Source: Capronia americana (Eukaryota > Ascomycota > Eurotiomycetes > Chaetothyriales > Herpotrichiellaceae). From it: 64,000 nt of DNA. Below are positions 11,175 through 21,612 of this stretch, in pieces. The notes beneath the pieces were generated by a model, which was not told the DNA's origin, made no database searches, and was given only the letters and a program-made list of their open reading frames with translations. Location of the stretch: contig JADWQD010000010.1 of assembly GCA_016110215.1 (NCBI GenBank), positions 1,828,905-1,892,904 on the forward strand, given 5' to 3'. The position numbers and the translations under genes were made by a program. The first letter of the stretch is position 1. Each line of letters begins with the position of its first letter.

Positions 11175-11547
11175 CAGGGTGTACTTACCAAATTCGACCC
11201 ACGCTGAGGCACTGGAACAATACGAGATGAGCTGCCGATAGCGAGATACTCCGTGTTACGACGCTATGCAGGCACTCGAGTACGTTCTGAGATTTCCGAT
11301 TCCGTAACTTAGCACAGACATGGCATCGGCCGGACGATAGACACTCTGCGCGAGCAGGTTGTATTGAGCATGAATACGTGGACAAGGGGGCGATCAAGAT
11401 TCAATTCAGAGCGAGGTGAGCGAACATTAAGATTCGCGGAGTTGTTGGTGATCCACCGTATTTATGCGGCTCCCCAGATGGCTTCAACATTCGTCTTCTC
11501 TGCTCACATTCGACCAAAATGTAACCTACTCCAGCTGCGGGCTCCCT
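11175..11547. promoter_or_regulatory. Divergent region, PNGase A-like / cyclin genes
   Basis: 373 bp between the two coding regions. It may include a short upstream coding exon of the amidase on the minus strand, encoding a hydrophobic stretch (LSAAHLVLFQCLSVG) just before a gtaagt donor. Otherwise nothing recognised. Confidence 0.4.
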
Positions 11548-12375
11548 ATGGCGCCGGCATCTGCAATCGAACACCTCTGTAATCCTCTAGTCACCGCCGA
11601 CCAGCTCGTACAGCTCAAAGGCCTCGACGACGAAGATGGCCCGTCGATAAGATTCGCTCAATTCCAGCTCATTTCGGCCGCGGGCATCCTCATGCGCCTC
11701 GGCCAAGAAGTCATTGCCCATGCCATAATCCTGCTGCAGCGCTTCCTCGTGTCCAGCCGGCCAGCCGACCGAGCAGGATTCAGCCACAAAGCCTACACAG
11801 CGGCCTCGATCTACCTCGCCGCCAAAGTTTCCGCGACACCGGTGTCACCTCGATCAGTGATCAACGTCTACGCCTACCTGATGTCGAAGAGTTCGCCCCT
11901 GAGGTTCATCAACGCAGCTGGGGCTTCCTCGGAGAGCCGACCTCAGGACTATTATGTATCGGAAGGGACATACGAAAGAGAAAGACAGCGGCTGTTTGCC
12001 TGTGAGAGCATGATACTGGCGGGCATTGGCTTCGACACACGGGTCGCCCTGCCCTACACTTTGGCCTTGACATATATGCAGGCGTTGGGGGTGTCGTCGA
12101 CACGGCTGGCGGAACGAGTCTTCGAGCATTTGAACGCCGGGTTGCTCTCTCCCCAGCTCTTGTACCTCACCCATCAGCCGAACGCGTTTGCTGTAGGGGC
12201 GATCTATCTGGCAGCGAGAGAGATCGGTGTTAAGCTGGTTGAACAGAATTGGTGGGAGGTGTTCGACGTCGAGAGGGAGGATCTAGGATTTCTCGTCCTG
12301 TCCTACGGAAGCGTGGCCAATTTCGCTGAAGCGGAAGCGTTGAAGTGGGACCAAAATTCTGTGGTCCTGGACTGA
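11548..12375 (+). CDS. Cyclin-box protein (cyclin L/K-like)
   Basis: Uninterrupted ORF. The start was set at MAPASAIEHLCNPL because NPLVTADQL is where similarity to transcription-type cyclins begins; an upstream in-frame ATG at 11464 would add 28 residues. The 275-residue product has two cyclin folds. The first contains SIRFAQFQLISAAGILMRLG and AIILLQRFLVSS, then HKAYTAASIYLAAKV. The second runs from FACESMILAGIGFDTRVALP to AFAVGAIYLAAREI. This arrangement matches cyclins L/K/C that partner Cdk9-, Cdk11- or Cdk12-type kinases in transcription and splicing. It lacks the RS tail of animal cyclin L. Which kinase it binds cannot be told from sequence. Converges on the SnoaL-like gene. Confidence 0.75.
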   Translation: MAPASAIEHLCNPLVTADQLVQLKGLDDEDGPSIRFAQFQLISAAGILMRLGQEVIAHAIILLQRFLVSSRPADRAGFSHKAYTAASIYLAAKVSATPVSPRSVINVYAYLMSKSSPLRFINAAGASSESRPQDYYVSEGTYERERQRLFACESMILAGIGFDTRVALPYTLALTYMQALGVSSTRLAERVFEHLNAGLLSPQLLYLTHQPNAFAVGAIYLAAREIGVKLVEQNWWEVFDVEREDLGFLVLSYGSVANFAEAEALKWDQNSVVLD

Positions 12376-12595
12376 GCTCGTCAGACCGACCGCACCTCGA
12401 ATGTCGGACGACGGGGACGACCTCACGCTCCGCTTGACCGGGCTACCGATCTTTTTTTTTCGACATATGGTCGCGTCCCATAGATTCGATGGACCTTCGC
12501 TGTCTCTTGCCTGATCGGCCCCGAAGGCAGCCGTGACAAACAGCGGGAACAAAGAGCCCTCCGGACAGACCCAGGGGCTCTGAAAACTCTTCTCG

Positions 12596-13123
12596 CTAAC
12601 CCAGAAGATTTCGGACAAACAACAACACGCTCGCCAGCAGGCTCTTCCTGGAAAACGTCCTCTCGAGTCTCAAGGATCTGAGGTACCACTCGCCATCTTT
12701 GCACAGCCAAGTCTCATGGTAATATCCGCCTCCGCGCATCCAGAACAGCCCCAACGAGTTCTTCAAGATGATTTGGTCCTGCATGCTCCATATCGCATAG
12801 ACTTCCTCCTCGCCGATCTGGCGGAGATCGCCCACACCGACGAGATGCAAGGTCCGGACGTCCGCGAAGTTCTTCTTGAGGTTTGCGGTGAACGCCTTCG
12901 GCGAGGGGAAGGTGAGGGCCGTCCTCCCCACGGTCATGGGAGAACCGTCAGGGTTGAAGAATGCGAAAATCGAGTCGGGCAGGCCCAATGTCTCGAATTT
13001 ATCCCATTGTTTCGTGTCGATGTAGCGGCAGTATTGCGCCTTCTTGCCGCGGATTGTTTCTGCGACTTCGGGTTTGACCTGCATGTTGGCCAAGCTTTCA
13101 TGGTACTGCCTTCGGGCAAGCAT
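12596..13123 (-). CDS. SnoaL-like / NTF2-fold protein
   Basis: Single-exon ORF of 175 residues. A small alpha+beta barrel of the SnoaL-like group is suggested by the helix IRGKKAQYCRYIDTKQWDKF, the strand-rich centre (RTLHLVGVGDLRQIGEEEVYAIWSMQD) and the closing pattern GYYHETWLCKDGEWYLRSLRL. Many fungal members are polyketide cyclases or dehydratase-like enzymes, others have no known activity. The last ~12 residues are hydrophobic (LLASVLLFVRNLLG). A second in-frame Met (13084) just before the conserved part is an alternative start. No biosynthetic genes flank it, so a role in secondary metabolism is not supported by context. Confidence 0.7.
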   Translation of the reverse strand: MLARRQYHESLANMQVKPEVAETIRGKKAQYCRYIDTKQWDKFETLGLPDSIFAFFNPDGSPMTVGRTALTFPSPKAFTANLKKNFADVRTLHLVGVGDLRQIGEEEVYAIWSMQDQIILKNSLGLFWMRGGGYYHETWLCKDGEWYLRSLRLERTFSRKSLLASVLLFVRNLLG

Positions 13124-14795
13124 AGGTCGTCGAGCGACGTGTTATGTACCAGTACCACCGCTCGCGGCATGGAAAGGGGCAGGATTGCCGTCGGGGCAAT
13201 AATTGCTCCGCGCTCTGCGGCCACAGGAAAGGTATTTGGCCGGCGGCTCTCGCTGTAGCGTTTCTATCCACACAGAGAGGGAGAGTCGGATGGCGGGCTC
13301 CATTTGCTGCATTGAGAATGAATGCCGGAGGATAAGAAACTTTCTAAGATATGGCATCAAAGCCTGGAGCAGTTTCTTCTCCGCAGGGGTCGCGACAAGC
13401 GTCTGCAATCTCTGCCAATGCCATATCGACTTCCCTCCCGCCCTCGATGCCTTCTCAGATCATTATCCGCTGATCTAGGCTTGTATAATACTTCTTGTCT
13501 CTTCTTAGTGGTCTGGCCAGGAGGAAATTATTCTTCGTAGTGAAGCGCTTATTCAAGGCTAGAATATCCGATTCACCCTCCCACCTCTCAATGGAAGTCA
13601 GCATGGGACAAGCTGATCAGAATGACCCCCTGGAAAAGGCACAGGCCCTGATCGAGAAACCGTGAGAAGCCTGAGGTCGCAGAAAGCCAGACTCTCCCAG
13701 TCTGGTACTGTAAGCTGGCGGAACTCTGTTGTATTGATTGCCCAAAAGTCATAGGACCTTTGAAGCTTGTCGATTATGGTCCATCACTAGTTACCCTCAA
13801 TGTTACTGCACCGCAGCTCGAATCAATGCAAGTCATCGTGTCCATCCAATCGAGCTAACCCCGTGTTCAGATCCTCCCTGTCTTTGAACTGTCCTATCCA
13901 CCAGATGACATCTTCCAGCGCTTTTGATTTCGCCTAGCATCCAATCCACTAGTATGGCATGCAATGCAGGAACCGGTCGAGGTAATCTGAAAGGGGCCTG
14001 CTCAGCGCATTATTACAGACCTCCCCAGCAACCGTATATCTCAGATCAGATCGCAGCCCGTTATAGGATGTATCAACCAGCACTTTGTATTCTTCTTCTT
14101 TACCACTCCCTTAATTTACCTCCAGCTCTAATAACTTAGATAGAGTCACCAGGGCCTTTATAAATATCTTGGTATAGAGGTAGATGGTTTTCAACGTGGA
14201 ATGCTAAGACAAGGGATCTCTCTCCACATGCTGCTTTCGTTTAGCCCTTTTCGAACCCCAGGCTCGTAGCAGGCTCGTCAAAACCAGTGCCTGACCAGAA
14301 GAATCAGAGTCTCTGCGTTCCATGCTGTCTGCGTCACAGAGGAGACAAGGAAGGGGCCAGCTTCTGCAGGGTCGAGGAATCAAACGAAGATTCATGTGAG
14401 AAAGTGTTCGCCAATGATACCTTTTCTACAGTGCCGGCCTCGAGTGATCCGATCCCTTTTCAGAAAAACATCAGTCTCGCAATTCGACGTGAAAGATGAA
14501 GCTGTGTCGGATAGTGCTTGTAGCCAACGACCAGGTCCCACTGCGACATGAAACTGAGGTTCCACAAGTTCCATGTGTTGCGCACGTTGTGTCCTGGCGA
14601 CAGGATGTGTAAAAAGCCACAAAGCGTCCCGATGGTGGTCGCGAGACGGCATTAAGAAATCAACTTCTTGCTGTCGTCTTTAGGGACAAGCCCGGAATCA
14701 CCTAATTCGGGAAAGTCGCCAAAAAAATGTTTGAGAATGTTTTTGTCCCTACGGAAGTTAGTAATGAGTTCGGAGGTACAGATTACTCGGGAGGG
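13124..14795. other. Gene-poor stretch upstream of the SnoaL-like gene
   Basis: About 1.7 kb with no ORF I can support. Parts near 14090-14190 are AT-rich. The proximal part should contain the SnoaL-like gene promoter. No transposon coding sequence was recognised. Confidence 0.35.
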
Positions 14796-14906
14796 CTTAC
14801 GGAGCGAGGATCGAACTCGCGGCCTTCGGATTACTCTTGTGTTTGAAGCACAAGATCATAGTAGAAACTATGAGACCAACGTCATAGCCAACTAGACCAT
14901 CCAGAC
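14796..14906 (-). tRNA. tRNA-Met (CAU)-like gene with a 37-nt intron
   Basis: Read on the minus strand it folds as a tRNA: acceptor 14906-14900, D arm 14897-14881 (stem GTC/GAC), anticodon stem with loop CTCATA|A, variable loop, T arm 14820-14804 (GCGAG TTCGATC CTCGC) and acceptor 3' strand to 14797, with a G at 14796 as discriminator. The A box (TGGTCTAGTTGG) and B box (GTTCGATCC) are good. A 37-nt insert at 14868-14832 sits exactly after position 37, the canonical nuclear tRNA intron site, and spliced length is 73 nt. The anticodon is CAT. Weak points: two of seven acceptor pairs mismatch (1-72 and 3-70), the D stem has only three pairs, and the discriminator is unusual. It may therefore be a decaying copy. 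Confidence 0.6.
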
Positions 14907-17501
14907 GTATAGAAACTCGTTGCATTATTGATGCCAGAATTTGGAGAAGTTTTTCTATTTTCATTATATCACAATAATTAAAATTATACTTCCTAATTTG
15001 GATTAGGTTGCCAAGCTTAGGGTTAGGGTTAATTGTTAGTGAAGGAGGAATCTAGTAACACGTTGAGTATAGGTAGTCTATCAACCTTCAGGATCTAATG
15101 CCGAACGGAGAACAAAATCGGGCAAAGGCAATATCGCAGCAATACCACCTTCCCAAGAACGATCCAATTTCCCCTAGATTTTGCTGGCCGTGAACTTTCG
15201 TGAATGTCCCTTTAATTATCAAGGCTTTCGTCGGGTCACCGTTCGCCTGAGTCAAGCTTTGACAGTTCAGGCGTTACTTGGACTCTTTGCGTGACTGTGT
15301 CATGTACTTCTGGAGTTGGCTCGTGCACTGGGAGGCTTGGAGAAAGGAGAATAGAGAATAACTTGAGTTTGGGAAGATATATAAGGAGGAGACGAGGTAT
15401 GCTGACTTGGGAGAGCACCTGCATGGTCGATGTTTCCCAAGCGTGCGTCTTACTACACGGCTCCCTGCTCAACCGCCATTAGGTGGACCCATTTTCCCAG
15501 TATAATACGCATCAGCTCGAAGAGGGAGACGTCGTCATATAGACTGCGACGATAAGAGTCCTATGCTCGTTCGGCGGACACCTGAGGCACGATCTTTTCC
15601 GGGGCGAAACGGTGCATGTCGTTTCATGCATGCACGTTTACTTGAACGGCCTCTTGATGCTGAGGGGAGAGGCACTGAATGCAGCTCATTCGAACAAGCC
15701 ACGACCTTTCGTGGCCGTCTTGAGTTCCGGAACCATTCTGTGAGACCAGGTAGGTAAGAGCAAGCTCAGTGTGACAGTCATCCGACGGGATGGCCGCGAT
15801 GAGGGAGTCCCTCGGGGGGTCAGCTGCCAGGTCAAATCCACGGTGGCGCGGTTGATCAACGATCACCTGATCCACGCCCCGCTAGAAAAGATCTAGTCTC
15901 GTGGCCGCGGCGTTGAAGCCGGCAGGACTTACTGTAGGCGTGGTTGCTGTAAGGGTTGGCAGATGTCACCCCGATGCTACCGCTGAAAGCAGGTTTGCTC
16001 AAGTGCTTCGAGGGTTGTCCCAGTTAAGGCAATGTCTCTGGAAGGAACAGACAGAAACAAGGTGTGGTATTAAGGCTGCTGTTACTGAGGAAGGTCGGTC
16101 AGTCATGTCCGGCCGTTTTTCGAAGGCACCCCTGGGTTTGTAAAACTCACGGGTCAACACAGAGGTCGACAGTCCGGATCTTCAGAGAGCGGAATACACA
16201 GCTTGTCCATCCACGACTCTAATCGCACAAAAGCAATTGAGGCCATCTGTGAGGCATTGACCAGTTGATATTTCCTTGGAGATTACGACCATTATGTTAG
16301 TGATCCTCGTGGTGTGGTTCCCTCATGCGTTCAGACGAAGCCCGCCCCACGCACTCGCATCTCTACCTCCCGGGCAAACTTCCCACGATACCTTTATTAG
16401 CCTCCCCTTGGCCATAGTCGTGGGAATCGGGACACAGAAAGAGATGGTAGGACAGACAAAGGCCACCGCGGCTTGTGTCAGAATGCCCTTGCATGGCCTT
16501 TTTTATGGAAATCGATACGGACCAAGCCGTGATTGTGATTGCAGCAGGGGTGGTGCATTCAGCAAGAGCTGGACGTTTGTATAAATCCTTTACCAACCCC
16601 GGATCACTGGATAATAGGGCGACCTGAGGGGTTGTGAATGATTCCCTGCCATCTGCTTCCACAATGTCTTCTGAATTGCTTGCCATCCAGTCCACCCACT
16701 GGGGCCGCTACTGCTCAGGATGTCCTGTGTACAGTATCCCCGACGATATGACTGTGTAAACTTTCTGACTTCAGGGACAATATTTTAGGTGTAAATCTTT
16801 AACTACAGTAAGCCCCAAACATAAAATGCGTAGCTGCTCTTTCATGGAGCTCAAATCGTGGGGGTTAATGTAAAGTTCGGTAAAGAACGTGGGGTAATAG
16901 CTGGGTAGCCTTCCCCAGCCAGAACGGAATGCTGTGAGCTTTGACGCTGTTCTTTGCTCTTGTTTAATTTTGCTCCTAGTACGAAACACACTTTACCCCG
17001 GTAATTCTCATCATTCAGGCGGTCATAGCCTACCCACCAAGAACACAGCAGCTTCCTTTCCGACCATGGTAAAGATGGAAAGCGGCCAGCAGGTGGCTGA
17101 TGAGGAAGGTGCTTTCATGGTTCTACCCTCTGAAGCATCTCTATCTGGCATCTGGCCTGTATTGTCATGACCACCCAGGTGCGGCAGAGCACCAGCACGT
17201 GTCGCTTTGTATTCTCTCGTCCGCCTCACTTGCGCATCCCGGTTTGCAAAGAGGGAGCTGATGACTCGAACCATTTTGCCAGTTCATTCCTTGGGCCGAC
17301 GCTTTCTCAAAAACCATCCCACAAGGAGCACACTTCCACCTCTTCCACCTCTTAAGAGGGATAAATTGTCCTACAGCTGTACTTGCGGTCAGCTCTTTCC
17401 AATATCGCCTGAGTCTAATTTTTCATCCGTCTCGATTTCTCCTTACTCTTTGCATTCTACCCCCGATAACCCTCTCCTCTAACGTCCTTCGATTGATCAT
17501 C
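14907..17501. other. Long gene-poor region
   Basis: About 2.6 kb without a supported coding gene. It begins AT-rich (14930-15010), holds a short TTAGGG tract (15017-15031), and then only short ORFs without recognisable domains. The last few hundred bases precede the coiled-coil gene at 17502 and are pyrimidine-rich near its start. Confidence 0.4.
15017..15031 (+). repeat. Short interstitial telomere-type repeat
   Basis: Two and a half units of TTAGGG (TTAGGGTTAGGGTTA), the telomere repeat of filamentous ascomycetes, about 110 bp from the tRNA-like gene and beside an AT-rich stretch. Too short to be a telomere; chance is not excluded. Confidence 0.6.
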
Positions 17502-18699
17502 ATGACTGGCAGGATTCAACTTCAGTATGAACTCGCTCGGATTGACGTTGAGAAACGTCAGCTGAAACTGGAGGAACTCCAGTTAGAACTCGAGCGGAGA
17601 GAGCTTGCTGTCAAGCATCGCCTGAAGCAGTTGAACGTCATCGATCTCACCGAAGATGACGCACAGGTAAAAGCCGAGTCACGCGGTGACAGCACAGATG
17701 ACACTCAAGTCCCCATCTTCGACACTTCCTTCGCGGGTCCACAGCCGGCGGGTGGGAAACGAGCTACCTCGACGAGCACCGCCCAGGGACCTGAAGAGAA
17801 GACGCTTGTGGAAGAGCAGCAACAGCATGCAGGGAGCACCTTCACAGCTACCGCAACGGATGAGCCCAGTAAGCCCGGCCTGGCTGTTGAGTCCATGTAA
17901 TTCAGCTAACGCAGCCTCAGAACCATCACGGCTGGTAAGATATAGTGGCCGAAAGAACACAAAACCGGAGCACCAGCGATGTCCTTCACCAGCTCCTGCT
18001 CCCGCTCCAACTCCTACTTCTACAGTTACTCCCACATCCCAGCTTGCGGACACTCCTACAACTGAACAGAGCTTGCTGGCGATGTTCATGGGCAAGGCCA
18101 ATGATACTGTGGCGAAGTTGCAGCCTGGAGCCAAGCGACTTCATACCTCCGGCGACGAAGCGTCCACAACATCCAGCGAACCGAGTGAAAAGGTGACCAA
18201 GAAGATGAGAGCCGAACGCACCTGCAACAACGCAACTGTACGTAAATCGAGGGCCAGGGTGCACAAGGAGCCAGACTCGGGCGTAGATGGTCATTTGACC
18301 GATAGTGAGCAATACGAGCTCATCGGCTGCTACAAAGACCTCCTCTTCAATCGAATGCAGACTACTGAACGAGCGTTGAACCCACACCGGAGCCATCCAG
18401 TCACCTCCAGGATGCGCAGACTCAACGTTGGGTCAACACCACGCAGTATCACTCTTCTGCATCGAGAGTTCGACAGGGTCATTACCGAGCATGCCAAATC
18501 CAGCTCGATTCGCAGTGGTTTACAAGCGGAATTGGAGAAGTTCGAAAACGCCCTGCCGTATTGGTCACCGAAGTGCAAGGCCCTACCACGACAGACTACT
18601 AGATTGGCGATGGTCCGGAAAGTGGTTGAAGAAATTGCAAAGGGCCGTTTCAACTCAGAAAGCTACAAGGACAGTTACAATCCATTTGATGAGCTTTGA
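17502..18699 (+). CDS. Coiled-coil protein with a SUMO-interaction-like motif, unknown function
   Basis: Two exons, 17502-17868 and 17921-18699, joined across a 52-nt intron (gtaagc...gctaac...cctcag), give 381 residues. The N-terminus is a charged coiled coil (QLQYELARIDVEKRQLKLEE and on to about residue 45), followed by NVIDLTEDD, which fits the hydrophobic-plus-acidic SUMO-interaction motif. The middle is Ser/Thr/Pro-rich and probably disordered. The C-terminal third (from LTDSEQYELIGCYKDLLFN to PFDEL) is more ordered and may be a domain. I do not recognise the family. It is isolated in a gene-poor area, and a stop-interrupted sequence resembling its N-terminal coil lies 2.4 kb downstream. 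Confidence 0.65.
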
Positions 18700-19947
18700 G
18701 GACTGAGTCGAAGTCGTTCAATGTTGGCGAGGAAGTTGGATCACTACCTGTGGCATGCAATTGGGAGTTGGCGGATCACATTGTAATGGTCTCACTGGCC
18801 ATAATATGCTGCTGAGAGCAGGTGCTGCCTGCTCGTAAATTGAACCCAACCGGACCAAATACGGCGACAAGGGGGGAGATGGGCACCGTGTTGAGGGTCG
18901 CCTCTAAGCGCTTGAGCTGATCGAGTGTGACTTCGAGGGAGCAATCATGCAGTCAATCACTGAAGCTGAATAACACGGTTACACGAGACTCTGCTTTCAG
19001 CCTGATGTCTTCGTCTGGTGTCTATTTAATTCCCGAGTGGTCCCCGGACAAGACCTGCTGAGAGAAGAGTTCGAAGCAGTAAAGGCAAAGGCTTTCGCAA
19101 TGACATTGGTAGGGGCGATGAGGGAAGCTATGGCAGTCGGAACAACCCATTCGTCATGTCCGACGGTTGGGGCATTCGTCTTCTACGCCACTCCTCGTCC
19201 AAAGTGCCTGCCATTCTGCAGCGGTCATACCTTCGTCCCCTTCACTCAGCCTCCTCGAAAGTCGTTGCCGCGTTTGATTTCCACCTCGCCGGCATTAGCG
19301 CAGTCTTTCAACTCATCCCATGGTACCGCCTGACTCGGGCACATCCCGCTCTTTGACCTCTTGCTGATATTTTGATTTCGAATGACCCAGATGGGAAGCT
19401 AGGAGAGGAAGCACCATGTATGGAGGGAGAAGTAGACGTGGACAATATGGAAGTGGCAATGAGAAGAGATCGGAAAGGAGAGCTCTATCTTCAGTATTTC
19501 GGAAGAGGAACGGGAGCAGGAAACGAAAGCGAGGCTTGCTTAGCTAGCACTGGTGACACTGTCTGCGTTGTGGCCGGCACTATCAATCTAGCCTCTCTGA
19601 TGACTTACGAGAATGAAGATAATGGAAAACGGGTGATCCTACACCATTCTGGCATAAGGTGGAACGACCAGAGATGGAGCTGAAGTCAAATTGCGGTCAC
19701 AGAAGAAATGAGTGCAGAACTCGCGAAAATACTGGAATTGACCATAAAGCCCTTGTTATAGAAGGGCTCTTTCCTGCCTATCTTCACTGATAAATCAGCC
19801 TGCTCTCTCTCTCTTCTCTTAGCTATCTTTTCTTTTCGATGTGAACTTTTCCTACCTCAGTTGTTCATCTTGAAGTTGTCTACCCGAGCAAGCCTTCTGC
19901 TTGAATATCCCATCCCATATCAAATTCTCTCATCACGAGAGCGCGAA
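18700..19947. other. Intergenic, only unsupported ORFs
   Basis: About 1.2 kb. An ORF at 19372-19683 (+, 103 codons) has no recognisable motif or clear gene context and is not called. The stretch before 19948 is pyrimidine-rich, like the leader of the coiled-coil gene at 17502. Confidence 0.35.
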
Positions 19948-20100
19948 ATGTTACAAACCATGAACGCCAAAGAGAGAGACAGGACCAAGCGCGAGTTTGC
20001 TCGCCTTGGGCTACAGCAGCGACAGTTGGCGATCGACAATCTGTGACTTGAGCTTGAAGAGCAACTTCCCATGATTGACGGTGGGGTCGCAGAACCTGTC
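19948..20100 (+). pseudogene. Truncated relic resembling the N-terminal coil of the gene at 17502
   Basis: From ATG 19948 the reading frame encodes a charged helix (REFARLGLQQRQLAIDNL), hits a TGA at 20044-20046, and continues after it with LELEEQLP. This aligns over about 22 positions with ELARIDVEKRQLKLEEL followed by LELERREL in the gene at 17502: RQL, a following L, and LELE coincide, and the stop falls where the intact gene has Gln. No counterpart of the remaining 340 residues was found downstream. The similarity is short and coiled-coil sequence is low-complexity, so relatedness is likely but not proven. Confidence 0.45.
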
Positions 20101-20668
20101 AATTATCTTGTCACCTCTGCCTGAGCATCGATGGCAATAAAGGTAAAAATGAGAGCCCGATAACCTGATCAGAAATAGGACTCTGTTGACGCTTGACCAT
20201 CTCCGAACGCGCAGCCAAATGATGGGTTCGTAGATCCAACCATGGCGGGAAAAAACATCGCCATCAAGAAACAGGGCGTGATTTACACTGTTCGGCACTC
20301 CTTGCTCAGCTCAACCGATCAGTCACAGTAGGGTTTCAAGTGGTGATGATCGCGGACGGTGCGAGCGGGTTTTGAAGGCCTGGGTGACTGATCGGTACCT
20401 ACAAACAGCCCCTCGACATGAAACGAGCACAATCAAGTCCCTACGTTTGGATTGTCGAGAAAGGCGGGCCAAGTCACGCCTTCTCAGAATACGATGGCGG
20501 CATCGAAAATCACTCTTGCGCTAGGTGATCCCGACGATTGCTTATGTATGACTCATCCATCAGATACTTATCCTAGTACTACGAGTATCAGGCCGGAGGC
20601 GCGACATTCGACAAACTCACTTACCACCGAGCTCTATCTCTGTTCCCGTGCGTACACTAGAAGCAAAA
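20101..20668. other. Upstream region of the methyltransferase gene
   Basis: 568 bp without a supported gene. Should contain the promoter of the methyltransferase at 20669. No known site recognised. Confidence 0.35.
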
Positions 20669-21559
20669 ATGCCCAGCACCCGTTCCAACGCATTCATCGT
20701 CGAGACTCTCGCCCAATACACTCCCCGCGCCGCCACCTACGACCTCTCAAACGGCGGGTGGCACGCCGAACTGGGTCGCGACTACGTCGCCTGGCTCCCA
20801 CCACCGAGAGGGGGTGCTGTGCTCGACCTGGCATGCGGAACGGGCCTGGTCGCCTTGCCGTACGCGGAGGCTGTCGGTCCCGACGGGATCGTCGTCGGAG
20901 TCGACGTCACCGAGGCGATGCTCAACGAGGCGAGACGTAAAGCGCTGGCGGAGGGAAGTGGGAAAGTAGAATGGATCCTCGGGGACATCATGGACGTTTC
21001 GTCCCTCGATGCCGTGCAAGCCGTGGTCAAATCCAGGGGCGGGTTCGACGTCATCTCGTGCTGTTCGGCGTTCGTGCTGCTCGAGAATCCAGCCGGGGCA
21101 ATCAAGGAATGGGTCGCGTTGCTGAAGCCGGGCACGGGCAGATTGATCATCGACGTCCCTACGGAGGATCGCACGTTGCAGTACCTGCTCAACTATCCGC
21201 TCCGGCGCGCGTTGGGGAAGGCTATGACGTACGACTTTGACTGGATCAAAGACGTGCACACGGTGGAGAAAATGTTCGAAGCCGCCGGCTTGGAGGTGGA
21301 AAAATCATTCCGCACGAGAAGCTACACACCCGAGACGTGGTACACCGCGGGCCAGGCCGCCGAGGTTTTCGAACACAAGACGAGGGAAAGTGGCTTGTGG
21401 AAGGGCATGATCGAGACCTGGAAGCGCGAAGGCGGGGATGGAGGCGCCGAGAAGATCAAGGAACTGTGGGCCCAGATCTGGGAGGAGAATCTCAATGAAG
21501 ACGGGATGTTGTGGGATGGTCACGCACTCTATGTCACCGTCGGAAGGAGGAGAGAGTAG
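20669..21559 (+). CDS. Class I SAM-dependent methyltransferase
   Basis: Single exon, 296 residues from MPSTRSNAFIVETL. The earlier in-frame codon at 20648 is GTG, so ATG 20669 was used. SAM-binding motif I is VLDLACGTGLVALPYA, followed by the acidic residue closing strand 2 (VVGVDVTEAML), motif II-like WILGDIMDV and the strand FDVISCCSAFVLLENP. The C-terminal half (TYDFDWIKDVHTVEKMFEAAG, then RSYTPETWYTAGQAAEVFEH) fits the UbiE/Ubie-like and fungal secondary-metabolism methyltransferases. The substrate is not predictable. It ends 53 bp from the stop of a convergent P450, a tight arrangement often seen in small metabolic gene groups. Confidence 0.82.
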   Translation: MPSTRSNAFIVETLAQYTPRAATYDLSNGGWHAELGRDYVAWLPPPRGGAVLDLACGTGLVALPYAEAVGPDGIVVGVDVTEAMLNEARRKALAEGSGKVEWILGDIMDVSSLDAVQAVVKSRGGFDVISCCSAFVLLENPAGAIKEWVALLKPGTGRLIIDVPTEDRTLQYLLNYPLRRALGKAMTYDFDWIKDVHTVEKMFEAAGLEVEKSFRTRSYTPETWYTAGQAAEVFEHKTRESGLWKGMIETWKREGGDGGAEKIKELWAQIWEENLNEDGMLWDGHALYVTVGRRRE

Positions 21560-21612
21560 CCTATTACGTGTTTGTACCTTCATTTCTGGTCTTCCGCGGC
21601 TCTCCAACGTTC

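Noticed and set aside
19372..19683. 103-codon + strand ORF
   Set aside because: Short, no motif, no paralogue recognised; not separable from chance.
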